From: Maratus speciosus
Lineage: Eukaryota; Arthropoda; Arachnida; Araneae; Salticidae
NCBI GenBank assembly: GCA_963932465.1
Contig: OZ010794.1
Span: forward strand, 214,967,748-215,031,747
DNA length: 64,000 bases
Direction of reading: 5' to 3'
Part shown: piece after piece, positions 10,560 through 21,338 of the stretch
Layout: each line of letters opens with the position of its first letter
Position numbering within the stretch: the first letter of the stretch is position 1
Position numbers and translations under genes: made by a program
The notes under the pieces: model-generated
The model's input: only the letters and a program-made list of their open reading frames with translations
The model's database searches: none
What the model was told of the DNA's origin: nothing

Positions 10560-12393
10560 AAAACCTTAAAGAAAGATATGAAATGTAAATTTTTAGTAAC
10601 CTCTTTAAATGCTAGTCCAATATTAGGGCTCGAAGCCTGTGAGAAATTAGAACTTATCCAAAGACTTAATAATGTTATAAAGCCCATGTATAATTTTTTC
10701 CATCAAACACCAGAAGATATTGTCCAGCAGTTTTCTGATGTATTTCAGGAATTGGTCGCTTGAACCGTGTTGTAAAAATAAAATTAAAAGACCACTATAT
10801 TCCTCACATAGCGGCCCCACGTAAGATACCACTAGCTCTACATGACAAAGTAAAGAATGAGTTGCAGAATATGGTAGAATCTGGAATAATTGCAAAAGTG
10901 GATGAACCAACAGAATGGGTAAATAATATGGTTGTCATTAACTCGCCTAAAAATTGCGCATCTGTTTAGATCCAAGGCCTCACTACCCTATACCAACAGC
11001 TGATAGTCTTATTGCACGACTTCAAGGATGTAAAATATTTACTATCCTAGATGCAAAAAATGGTTTTTGGCAATTGTCATTAGATAGAGAATCTTCATAT
11101 TTAACTACATTTACAACACCTTGGGGACGGTTCAGATATTTAGTTCTGCCTTTTGGGCTTAATAATGCTGCAGAAGAGTTTCAGATGGCTATGGAGAACA
11201 CGTTTGAAGATATGCCTGAAGTAAACCCTTACTTTGATGATCTAGCCCTTGGAACATCCTCTATTGAAAATCACTGCCAGTTACTACATAAAGTTTTAAC
11301 ACGTGCTAGAGAAGCAAATCTTAAATTTAACCTTGCCAAGACCCAGTTGTCAAAATCTTCTGTGAATTACTTAGGCCACATATTATCTGACAAAGGAATA
11401 GAACCAGATCCTAAAAAGATAATGGCTATAACTGAATTTCCTGCGCCAAAGAACCGAGAGGACTTGCAAAGGTTTCTTGGCATGATAACATACTTAGCTA
11501 AGTTTACGCCTCATCTCTCAAATCTAACACATTCATTGAGACAGCTTTTGAAACAGGATACACAGTGGTTGTGGGATGAAAATGTTCAACGGGACTTTGA
11601 ACTAATAAAAGGTACTTTAGTACAAGCTGCATGTTTGCAGTATTTTGATAAAGACAAAGCTGTAACCGTTTCAGTGGATGCCAGCCGTTATGGCTTGGGA
11701 GCTGTTTCACTGCAAGATAATAAACCAGTTGCATATGGTTCTGCATCATTAACTGAAACACAGCAACGGTATGCTCAAATCGAAAAAGAGTTACTCGCTG
11801 TAGTTTTTGGCCTTGAACATTTCAATTATTATACATATGGAAGACCAGTTGCAGTGCAGACAGACCACAAGCCATTGTTGGGATTAAGCGAAAAGCAGTA
11901 TGATGCCATATCACCGACACTTCAACGTATGCTTCACAGGCTTAATAGGTATGATTACAAGCTTGAATATGTCCCCGGAAAACTTCTTCTGATAGCCGAT
12001 ACACTTTCTCGTGCTCAGTTAGTCAAAGAATATTTTGCCGATGAGGAAGAATCAGACACAAGTGTTAAGATAAATCTGCTATCTCATGCATCAGCTAACA
12101 AGTGGAAAGAATATGCAACATTTACGACCAATGACAATGAATTGCAAGATGTTTTATACCACATTCAAAATGGTTGGCCTGAAAGAAAAAATACACGAAA
12201 TTTCGCTCAGCCCTATTGGCATTGCAAAGAAGAATTGTACTGTACAGATGAAGGTATAATTTGTCGCGGTAAAAGACATGTTGTGCCAAAGGTCGCAAGA
12301 GCAGAAATATTACAAAAGTTGCATTTAACACATAGGGGTATAATGTCTAACGAAAGCAAGAGAATATTTTTATTGGCCATCAATGAACTGTGA
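10560..12393 (+). pseudogene. pol: Gypsy pol: protease end, reverse transcriptase and RNase H
   Basis: Continues the Gag frame to about 10763, then shifts to a second frame (10760-10969) and a third (10954-12393). Reverse transcriptase landmarks are the PIPTADSLIARL region, the LPFGL motif (VLPFGLNNA), and the catalytic box YFDDLALG, where gypsy elements usually have YxDDILV. RNase H is seen as TVSVDASRYGLGAV, with its acidic residues and the QTDHKPL box. The last part begins the integrase zinc-binding region (HLTHRG). It would copy genomic RNA into DNA in the cytoplasmic particle. The two frame changes and the upstream stop make this copy unable to give one polyprotein as it stands. Confidence 0.88.
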
Positions 12394-13389
12394 TATTGAA
12401 ACTTTTATTGAGAAATGTAAAACTTGCCAGCAACATCAGCGTAACAATCAAAAGGAAGTTTTGCTTGATCAAGATGTTCCAGAGAAGCCCTGGCAAAAGG
12501 TTGGTTGTGATTTTTTTTATCTAAAAGGCCAGCAATATCTGTTATTAATTGATTATTTCTCAAAATATGCTGAAGTCCAAATAGTTAAGAATAATACTGC
12601 ACCAAATGTCATAATTGCCTTCAAATCTATTTTTGCAAGATATGGAATTCCAGAGGAGTTGGTCAGCGATGGGGGACCACCATTCAATTCAGAGGAAGTG
12701 AAATTTTTTTTTTTAAAGAATGGAATGTGGAACATAATCTCACATCACCATACTTTCCTAGAGCTAACGGTCAAGCTGAAAGAGCCGTGCAAACAATAAA
12801 AAAATCCCTAATTAAGGCATTACAGGATGGAAAAGATCTATATATGGTCTTATTAGACTATCGTATTCAACCATCCCAAGAACTCCCCTCTCCAGCTGAA
12901 CTATTAATGGGCAGACGACTGAGGTCTCTTTTGCCATGTCATCCGGAAAAACTTAGGCCAAATTTTCCGTTAGCTGAAGCAAAGGAGTCTTTAGAGAAGC
13001 GACAGATGATTCAAAATAAATATGCTAACAAGAATAGTGCACAACTCTCAAATTTAAAAGATAAGGCAAGAGTTTGGTTTCGCCAAAAGATGAACGAACC
13101 ATGGAAGCAAGGAACTGTCATCCAGGTTGGTCCTCAACCTCGATCCTACATTATTAAAGGAATAGATGGTAATATTTACAGAAGAAACAGATTTTACATC
13201 CGCCCTGATAAATCCGAATTAAGTCAATCTGTGAGATCAGTAGAAGATTTTTATCCAGCAGCTACAGATTCAGATACAATAGATACAATAGATAATAAAA
13301 CAGCTAAGTTACAAACGGTGTTGCCTCAAGTGCCTCTACGGAAATCTTCAAAAACAATTGTAAAACCTCAACGCTATAGAGACAACTAA
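12383..13389 (+). pseudogene. pol: Gypsy pol: integrase, frameshifted
   Basis: Frame 12383-12799 holds the end of the zinc-binding region (CKTCQQHQ) and the catalytic core with the first two acidic residues, in GCDFFYLKG and VSDGGPPF. The frame then changes at a T-run at 12703-12714. Frame 12727-13389 carries the third, in NGQAERAVQTIKKSL, then the C-terminal domain and a basic tail (KPQRYRDN). GGPPF replaces the usual NGPQF. Integrase inserts the cDNA into the chromosome. The homopolymer at the break makes a sequencing or assembly indel a real alternative to true decay. Confidence 0.87.
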
Positions 13390-13480
13390 ACTAAACTATG
13401 TTAAATTTAGAACTTTAAATGATTTATAATTTTTAATACTTTTTAAATATCCATTGCCTTCATAACTCTTTTGTTTATTT

Positions 13481-13490
13481 AAAAAAAGGG
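13481..13490 (+). promoter_or_regulatory. Polypurine tract of the gypsy element
   Basis: AAAAAAAGGG lies two bases before the TG of the 3' LTR, where the plus-strand DNA primer of LTR elements is made. Confidence 0.75.
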
Positions 13491-13492
13491 CA

Positions 13493-13607
13493 TGTAATGT
13501 ATTTTATAGGTTTGCACCTGATGGCAGTACATACTATGTAATAGTACTACTACTTTAACTTGGTGGTCTCGCGGTGTTCTAATAAAATTCCTAACTAAGA
13601 TATATCA
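13493..13607 (+). repeat. Gypsy 3' LTR
   Basis: 115 bp from TGTAATG to TATATCA. Identical to 9320-9434 apart from one base. Followed by CATATATGCACCC, the second half of the interrupted family N palindrome. Confidence 0.88.
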
Positions 13608-13788
13608 CATATATGCACCCTCAAAAATGCTTTAAATGCTTGAGTTTGATACCAATAAAAACGAAAACTAAAATTGATTTTATTTAATTTCGACATTTTT
13701 TTGTGATTTACAAAGTTAATTCAAATAATTAACAAAAAGTGGTGCCAAGCGAATACAATTCGTGTAAAGGATGCCGGTCCTGAACGGG

Positions 13789-14038
13789 TTAACCCTCTCG
13801 CTGCGTAATTGTTTTATCAAAACCCCTTCGCGACGATCGTCTTTTAAGAATTTTTATTATTTTACCTCAGGTTTGTCAAAACAAACATTTTTGTCTAATT
13901 TAATCAGGGAAATGTTCCGATTAAATAAGGCAAAAATTTACAATAAAAAAAATTACTGGTGGTAATAGTCAAGGAGGATTAATTAGACGGAAAAATAAAT
14001 GCCCGATAAACCTTCGGGTTGCGCAGCGAGGGTCTTAA
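13789..14038 (+). mobile_element. TTAA element pair: family P with a family I-like insert
   Basis: Outer ends TTAACCCTCTCGCTGCG and CGCAGCGAGGGTCTTAA form inverted repeats. From the right end a palindrome CCCGATAAACCTTCGGG lies at nt 21. Inside, CCCCTTCGCGACGATCGTC resembles the left end of the family I element at 19916. The left TTAA is shared with the family N copy that ends there. Confidence 0.7.
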
Positions 14039-15018
14039 TCAAAATCTTTCACTTGTTGAATCAATGGAGTTATGAAAAAAAGAGGAGATATATACTGTAC
14101 TGTTTACATGTTGCGAGTAAGTAACTGAGGAAATTGTCACAGGATGGCGGCTATTTTTTTAATCATATCAACATTTTCTAATTACTGCCGGGGAAAGCTT
14201 CCCACCAGTAAATTTGGACAGAAAATTTCATCCCATTGAGGCGCCTTCTTCAATGAAATATTTTCTTACAAATATGGTGAAAAATTATATTTGTTTTACT
14301 AGTGTCAATTTTGCACAGGTGTTATGATCTTTTTCACTGACACTGATAGGAGGTTGTCTAAGTTGTCCCAATATGGCTGAAATTCAGGAATGGATTACTG
14401 CCAATGTAAACTCCCACCAGTAAAAATGAATATATGTTTCTGCCATTACTTATGACTGAATTTTTTCATTAATAAGGCGTTTAAATTAGTAGAAAAATTA
14501 TGTTTAAATTTACTGGAGGGACTTTCTCCCGGCGGTAATAGACCCCTGCGAAAGCGGTTACAGTTGAATTTTCGATATTTTAGGGATATGTTAGTTCCTT
14601 TTTATTAATAGTTCTATGGTTGAATCGCCGATTTCGTCGACTGAATAAAACAAAATTTACTATAACGTTTTAGTGGTACGAAAAAAAAGTAAAAACTGTC
14701 TGCTATGCCATGGCATACATACAACGATCGCTCCTCATGGTCTTCAACGAAACAAGAAAATTTGCTTAATTTTAAATCTTACCGATGGCACATACATTCA
14801 AGCAGCAATATGGACCAAACTGGTCTATAATTTTACAGCGTTTTCAATCGTTAACGGTTATAATATTTACAAAGTAATGTAAATTTAAAAATAATCATTC
14901 TCAGAAAGTGTATACTCTATCAAGAGGTTCTGTTCGTTGTATGTCATCATAATTTTTTATTGTTTTTGAAAATAGTAAGTAACAAAAACAAATTTACAAA
15001 ATAAGAAGATTTTGTTAT

Positions 15019-15218
15019 GTAACCCTTTATCGGGCAATGGTAATATAATTTTTATTGAAAACTGATCGATTCGCGTCGTAATTTTCTGTAAAATATTTTG
15101 TATTTATGATGGTGCTGATAAAAGTGCTGCATTTTATTTTCAAATAAATCTGTTTGTAGATTCTGTGATTCTTTTCAACATTTCAGCCACAGAATTTATT
15201 TGCCTGATTAAGGGTTAA
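15019..15218 (-). mobile_element. TTAA-type MITE family L
   Basis: The right end, read inward, is TTAACCCTTAATCAGGC. The left end reads GTAACCCTTTATCGGGC, with the first base of TTAA changed. Noncoding, about 200 bp. It shares TTAA 15215-15218 with family K. Confidence 0.6.
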
Positions 15219-15338
15219 CCTTTTGTACTCCACTGACATACAAAGGTGACATACTACTATGTATGGTGACATACTAAATAAAGTTTAACCACAAATCTAC
15301 TGTCATCGTATAGGTGTCAGTGGAGGTCAAAATGTTAA
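15215..15338 (+). mobile_element. TTAA MITE family K
   Basis: 124 bp with inverted ends TTAACCTTTTGTACTCCACT and AGTGGAGGTCAAAATGTTAA. It starts at the TTAA that ends family L. No clear palindrome at nt 17-22, unlike most other families here. Confidence 0.7.
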
Positions 15339-16095
15339 AACAACTGCAGAAATTTTATCTCAATATTGCAAAAAACTTTATTTTATAAATGAAAACTGAA
15401 ATTTAAGGAGAATAATTTGAAAACGACTTTTGTTAGAAACATATTTGATTGTTGAAAAATAAATACTTTTTTAATTGAGAAATTATAAAAGTCATTGTAA
15501 TTTTTAAAAAATAAATAATACCAGTCATGTCATTAATGTATTTTTAAGAATAGATAAAAAAAGTCTAATCGTCCATGAAAAAGGAAGAATCATGATCCTA
15601 GTCCCAACCCCGTTTATGATAAGAATTTTGCGTGATAGAAACAATTTTTCGTGCATGAAAGAATCATACTTCTATTATCATTACCTCTCACAAAGAAATA
15701 GATTGATAAAAAATGGGATGTCTGACGGCATTTTTTAAAAGGGGCTTATGAATATGATGATTTTCATTTATATTATGTGATATAAACCATTTTTTCTTGA
15801 AATTTTTCAGTTCAATAACTTTTTTTGTATGAATTATTGAATTTTTTTCAGATCTGTGACAATTTTTGCTACATTTTACAAAGATAATGTTTAACAGTTT
15901 TTTAAAATTTCTCTGAAATATACTCTAAACAGACAAATTACTAAAATTAACAGAAAATGTCTTCATAATTTTATAATTATAGGGCTCCCATTTAATCCGT
16001 TTTATAGATTTCTTCAAACAAATATCTCCTTTCTCGATTTTACTCATAATTTTTGGTAGGAGAAATTTAAGTCTAATTTAAGTTCTAGAAATTTA

Positions 16096-16330
16096 AACTG
16101 GAGAGTGTTCGCGATCCCTCTATCCCCTATATAGAACATATTTTACTGATTCTGGTAGCTAAAATGTTTAGGCCTCGTCGTTGTAATTGAATCTGTAGAG
16201 GGTTCGTGGCTCCTCTATCCCCTATATAGAATATATTTTTGCGATTCTAGTCGCTAAAATGTCTAGACCTCGTCCTGTAAACATAAACTGAAGCGGGTTC
16301 ACTACCCCTCTATCCCCTATATAGAACAAT
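16096..16330. repeat. ~107-bp tandem repeat, three units
   Basis: CTCTATCCCCTATATAGAA recurs three times, each followed by ATTCTGGTAGCTAAAATGTT-like sequence and CCTCGTC. The third unit is cut after the shared motif. Inside the loop of fold-back 1. Confidence 0.8.
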
Positions 16331-16786
16331 AACCGCGAATTTTATTTCTATTGCAAATATTGTGAAACATCCGGAAACAATTATTAAGAAAATGGACCAT
16401 TTGCATGGTCTGCAATTATTTCTAAAATGAATTTTAATCAACAACAAAATCCTTTATAAAAATTCCCGCCGGAAATAATTACTCATAAAAAATATCCTTA
16501 ATATTTTCCTAAACATATAATCAATGTAATATCAATAATAGAATAAAGCAACTCATGTGTCTCTCCGCGTCTTAGCGGTAACATTCTTTGGATTTCACTG
16601 ATACCAATATCATTATTAAACCTCTTAATAGCAAGTTTTAACCATGGGACTATTTAACAAGACGGAAATTGCTCGTCAAACGTGGCAAATGAGGTACGTT
16701 CGTAATATAACTAGTTTTATAATTATTTTTTGTACCCCATATTGTACTCAATATATATATTTTTTAATTTCATAAGTGCATAGTCT

Positions 16787-17310
16787 ATAACATCATTAAA
16801 ATACACTTGCAATAATTTTTTCCCATTCCCCGTAATGTAACGGAAAACTTTTGACTGTCCCTGTCATTAAACTATACATCCGATTTTCATAAAATTTGAA
16901 ATGGCTCTACAAAATTTTGCAACAATTATATATTTAAATTTTCAGACCATTCGGAAGGCTGTAACATCATTAAAACGCACTTGCAATATTTTTTTCCCAT
17001 TCCCCGTAATGTAACGGAAAACTTTTGACTGTCCCTGTCATTAAACTAATCATCCGATTTTCCTAAAATTTCAAATGGCTCGACAAAATTTTAAAACAAT
17101 TATATATTTAAAATTTCAGACCATTCGGAAGGCTGTAACATCATTAAAATGCATTTGCAATAATTTTTCCCATTGGCCGTAATGTAAGGAAAAACTTTTG
17201 ACTGTCCCTGTAATTAAACTATGCATCCGATTTTCATAAAATTTGAAATGACTCGACAAAATTTTGCAACAATCATACATTAAAAATTTCAGACCATTCG
17301 GTTGGGTAGT
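16787..17310. repeat. ~175-bp tandem repeat, three units
   Basis: TAACATCATTAAAAYRCAYT starts units near 16787, 16959 and 17136. Each contains CCCGTAATGTAACGGAAAAC-like and TTTTGACTGTCCCTGTCATT-like sequence, and ends near CAGACCATTCGGAAGG. A GACG-rich microsatellite (17327-17370) follows. Confidence 0.8.
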
Positions 17311-17548
17311 TTTTGCTCTGTTATATGCGGACAGACAGACGGACGGACGGACAGACGGACGGACGGGCTGAACGACGACTATAGGTGCCACGTATTTATA
17401 TAATTACGAACGCACCTAAAAAGGAACTGACATGTCCTTAAAATAGTGAAGCTTCAACTGTAACCGCTTTCGCAGGAGTTGATTACCGCCGGATGAAACT
17501 TCTACAAGTAAAATTAAATAGAAAATTTCTTCTTACGTCAACACCTTA

Positions 17549-19483
17549 TTAACACTAGAACGTGCGTTGGTGTCATTTATACACCAAGCGGAATTTAGCT
17601 TTATCTCTCTATCACATTTTTTTCACCTACTATATTCTTCAAATTCAGTGGTTTTTAATCATTTTACGTAAGAAACTAACTGTCGAAATTTTTATTGTGC
17701 GATTCTATTTTTTTATTATTATTATTATTATAGCTAAATTCACGTATAATTCCGCTGGTGTTATTTTGAAACCGAGAAGAAAATTAACAAAAATAGTTTA
17801 CTTGTGTTTTTTTCCAGTTCATGTGACATTGATTTATTTTATTTTTTTTCAGTTACGGAATGTCTATTATACTTTGCACCCCTAATAAAGCGGAAGTGGT
17901 TTATTCCATTTGAGGCGACTAAATGTCTCCAGTTACTTTCTTTCTTTTTATTACATTGTTTGAAAGCATTTTAAAGCATATTATTCCTGTGAGATATTCA
18001 ATACTTTCAGAAATTATTTTTTTCGGAATTATGTACCGCAAAAAATGCCATTCCTAAGAAAATGGAAATCTGTTGAGCCAATTAACCTAAAATGAATCGG
18101 ATGTTTGTAATCTTTCGGACTTACTATTTTATTACCTAGACTTAGTGACTTATTTCCTTATTTTGGGAAAAATAAATCTCGATCTGATGGTAAACAACAG
18201 CGGAATTCGCTGTTCTAAAACTAATGGAACCACATAAAAATATAGGTCATAATGTGGAAGTTGATATTTATTTTATTTCACTGGAACTAGCAAAAGATCT
18301 GATGAAATGTAAAACAAGTGTGGTAGAAACTGTGAATCGAGCTCGAAGAGAAATTGCAGATCTTCTGAAAAATAACAAAAAATAGTCTTTATTCCACGAA
18401 TATGCAAAAACACGAAACTGCCGGTACCTTACATACTATATATAAAGGGGAAAAAAGCTAAAAAGAAATCATTATACTGAGCACACTTCATTCAAACTTT
18501 ACAACGGCAAGTAATGAAAGGAAAACACCAGAAACTGTAACATTCTACAATAACAGCAAATATGGTGGACATTTTAGATCAGATGGTTAGAAAATATTCT
18601 GTAAAATTCGCAACAAGGAGATGGCCTGTAGATACATTTTAAAACATTGTAGACATTGCAGTTCTAAATGCTTGACTTATTTACAAATTTATTTCAAGTT
18701 GTCAAGCCATTACATTTCAAGGAAATGTTATACTGAATAGCTAGCAAATGAATTGCGTTCAAATTGTGTAAAGGATAAAAATGTGCCACTAAACAAAATT
18801 ATATACCATAATTCAACAAAACCATTTCTCTTAAACGCAGAAAATGTAAAATTAAAATACGTAAAGATAACGCCCCAAACAAAATATTATTTTCGTGCAT
18901 GGAGATGGAATGTTTAAAATGTACCAAAATAATAGCCTATTACTGGAAAATTTGTAAATAAGGTATGTATCTGATATAAAATATTTTACATATTGTTAAC
19001 TTAAGCTTAAATATTATAATATGAAGAAAATTAACTGATTTATTTCTCTTTTTTTTATATTTTTGTTTCCTTTTCTATAAGTGTGAAATTTAATAGAATT
19101 TAAGGTATTTTTCTATAAAATAAATCGTTGTTCCTTTGTGCAAATTTAACAATATATACAATTAGGGGTGCACAACCTGTGGCCCGCGGGCCACAAACAT
19201 CACCAGTATTTTAATCCAGAAAAATTTTCCTAATTAATTAACAGAAACTTTGCTATTAAATAATTCAAATGTTACTTTAAAATTTTTTGTGGTGGCAAAG
19301 AATTGTCTGGCAAAAAGGTTGTGCAGCACTAATATACATAATTGAAGTACAATGATCCAATACAGTGTTAACATAGAATTTCCATTTTGCCCATTATCCA
19401 TTTTGCATAATTTAATTAGTGGTGTCGAATTGACGCTAGCGGCTGTTTTAGAATGGCGAAAATGTCCAACGTTCTAGTATTAA
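17549..19483 (+). mobile_element. Dead piggyBac element, likely source of family D MITEs
   Basis: 1.93 kb from TTAA (17549) to TTAA (19480). Ends are TTAACACTAGAACGTGCG and, read inward from the right, TTAATACTAGAACGTTGG. The palindrome TTGGTGT...ACACCAA starts at nt 19. The family D MITE at 34377 shares the TTAACACTAGAACG terminus. It lies in one arm of fold-back 1; the other arm (CATTAATAAGGCG near 14470) is the empty site. It carries a decayed transposase. Confidence 0.85.
18181..18770 (+). pseudogene. piggyBac transposase remnant, C-terminal half
   Basis: Two stretches match the piggyBac family pattern. About 18250-18390 encodes LELAKDLMKCKTSVVETV then NRARREIADLLKNNKK, like the LxxxLL...KxTxVGTVRxNRREIP segment. 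About 18525-18680 encodes PETVTFYNNSKYGG, a frame change, then VDILDQMVRKYSVKFATRRW and, just after, PVDTF. These are the FYN and VDxxDQMxxxYSxxRxTRRW blocks near the third catalytic aspartate. The family cuts and pastes DNA at TTAA. Stops and at least one frame change mean that no working protein is made. The N-terminal half was not recognised. Confidence 0.8.
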
Positions 19484-19915
19484 ATACAAAATTTCTGTCA
19501 TAAATAATAGCAAAAACAGATATTCATTTTTTTCTGTTGTAAGTATACTTTGGCTATATTCAGGCCTGCCGTTCCGACCATGTTGTGACAAACTAGACAA
19601 CCTCTTGTCAGTTTCAGTGAAAAAGATTATAATACCGGGGAAGATGAAACCAATAATAATAAAAAAAAACATGGAATTTCACTACATTTGTAAGTAAATA
19701 TTTCCATGAATAAGGCGCTTAAATACGGTGAAATTTTCTACTCAAATTTACTGGTGAGAAGTTTCTCCAGGGGTAATCAGAAACTGCTGGTACGATATTA
19801 AAAAAAAAAACATCCGCCATCTTGTGGCAACTTTCTCAGTTTGTTCACTCGCAATTGGTAGACGGTACATAATATGTCTTCTCCTCTTCATTGATAACTC
19901 CGTTGTTTTAACCCA

Positions 19916-20123
19916 TTAACCCCTTCGCGACGGGAGCCTTTTACGAAATGTTTATTACTTTGCTACCGGTTTTTAAAAACAGAAGTTCGTGCCTATTCAA
20001 ATCGGGAAAATGCGCGCATTAAATAAGGCAAATTTCACGGTAAAATTTTACTGGTGAGGATAAACGAGGATCCTTAGGCCTATTGCCGGCACGTATACGT
20101 GTCGCTCGTCCCCAAGGTGTTAA
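19916..20123 (+). mobile_element. TTAA MITE family I
   Basis: 208 bp from TTAACCCCTTCGCGACG to GTCCCCAAGGTGTTAA. From the right end a palindrome GACACGTATACGTGCC begins at nt 21. It starts next to the outer end of fold-back 1, and its right TTAA is shared with the next element. Confidence 0.8.
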
Positions 20124-20715
20124 TGCCTAGCATCCCAATTTTGAGATGCGTCGATTTTTTTTACAATTTTCTTCTTCTTTACAACATGAAAATTGTATGA
20201 AATAATTATCTATAAATGTCTTTATCGGTTACCGATTGATGACAGTATAGGATGGATATTTATTTGCCTAAATGAAGGCTTTTCCGGTACTTATAGATTT
20301 TGCACTTTTCAAAGTTTCAACATGTAAAGTGTAGGTTTATTTGAATTTTTTCTTTCATGGATCCAAATAAATAAGTCATAATCTCAGCTTGAAACTTCTT
20401 TGAAATATATATTTTTAAATATGTAATATTTTAGTCATTTATTCGTTTTTGAAAATTGTGTAATGTAGATATTATGTGTTTATTCCTCCTGGATATTTCG
20501 CTGATGATGTACAAGTTTTTTTATTGTTTGAAACTGTTGGAATATATTTGTATTTTATTACTGTGCTACTTTAATTGTAGATTTTTAAATATATTGCATA
20601 CACTGATTAGCCGTTCTTATTTTTATTCATATTTTTTTAATTTGTGAAATTATATGTGCAAGCCTATTTTTAATGCATATTTGTAACATACAAAATCTAG
20701 GGTGCTAGGCACGAA
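20120..20715 (+). mobile_element. Possible TTAA element family Q
   Basis: Starts TTAATGCCTAGCATCCC. A matching inverted end GGGTGCTAGGCACGAA lies at about 20700-20715, with its TTAA lost. A weaker palindrome, GCATC...GATGC, lies at nt 11. Inner sequence is AT-rich without motifs. Confidence 0.45.
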
Positions 20716-21338
20716 TGAATACATATTTTTATTAGCCACTTAAGGGACAGTTATTTATGTACAGTCGTTTTGAAGATGATTATGAAATAAATGGTTTTTA
20801 AGCCTCAAATACGATAATTCTAGGATTATTATTAATATTACTTATAATGTTATTAGTCTCTGTAATGAAACAAACATATTTTTTTTTAGTAGTTCTTAAA
20901 AATATTAAGTGCAGTACATAATATGCAATTTAAGAGCTTATTTTACATGAATTTAGACAAATCATATAATTATGCATATTATACTATTATAAATATTATC
21001 ATATTTAGTATATTTACATTTTATCAAATAAATAAAAAAAAAATCAGCATAAGGTTTTAGTATTTTTCCAGTTCATTTTGCAACATTTTAAATTGATTTT
21101 GTCAACAAATTTGAAAAACAAAAATTCAGGTATAAATGGGTTAATATATTATTCACATTTTTAGTTTTATTTAGATTTGAACCAAGGATTTAATTTTATT
21201 GTACACGACTTATTCTTGAGAGGTGTATGTTTGATTTTATATATTAAGTATAAATTCATACTTTTTTCTGGTTTGAAGACTTAAAAACTTCAAAGAAGAA
21301 AAAAAAAATGGGATCAAAAAAGTCCCCTGGTTGGCTGT
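20716..21338. other. AT-rich spacer, no gene seen
   Basis: No conserved frame, no inverted ends and no RNA gene were recognised. Confidence 0.5.

Larger units (their letters stand above)
9299..13607 (+). mobile_element. Ty3/gypsy LTR retrotransposon, K02A2.6-like, defective
   Basis: Short LTRs (about 115 bp) flank gag-protease and pol. The order protease, reverse transcriptase, RNase H, integrase is the Ty3/gypsy order. The flanks share ACAT (9295-9298 and 13607-13610, if the last A is counted outside the LTR) or CAT. The two LTRs differ at one of 115 positions, so the insertion looks recent. Yet the reading frame has one in-frame stop and four frame changes, which means that it moved in trans, decayed quickly, or contains sequencing indels. 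Confidence 0.92.
9269..13792 (+). mobile_element. TTAA MITE family N, copy 2, split by the gypsy element
   Basis: The left part reads TCCCGTTCGGGACCATGGGT with its terminal TTAA mutated. The right part, 13611-13792, begins ATATGCACCCTC and ends GTCCTGAACGGGTTAA. Comparison with the intact copy at 3216-3417 shows that the retrotransposon entered the loop of the palindrome GGGTGC...GCACCC. Its right TTAA (13789-13792) is also the left TTAA of the next element. Confidence 0.8.
14040..19914. repeat. Giant fold-back (inverted repeat) 1
   Basis: The left arm is about 14040-14568. The right arm is 17451-17548 continued at 19484-19914, and is split by the piggyBac element. Landmarks: CCCCTGCGAAAGCGGTTACA (left) against TGTAACCGCTTTCGCAGG (right), and TGTCACAGGATGGCGGC (left) against GCCATCTTGTGGCAAC (right). 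The loop (14569-17450) holds the L and K elements and two tandem arrays. No transposase was seen in the loop. Confidence 0.8.

Noticed and set aside
17116..17391. Minus-strand frame with a Pro-Ser-Val repeat
   Set aside because: Comes from the GACG-type microsatellite plus the ~175-bp tandem repeat; no conserved protein.
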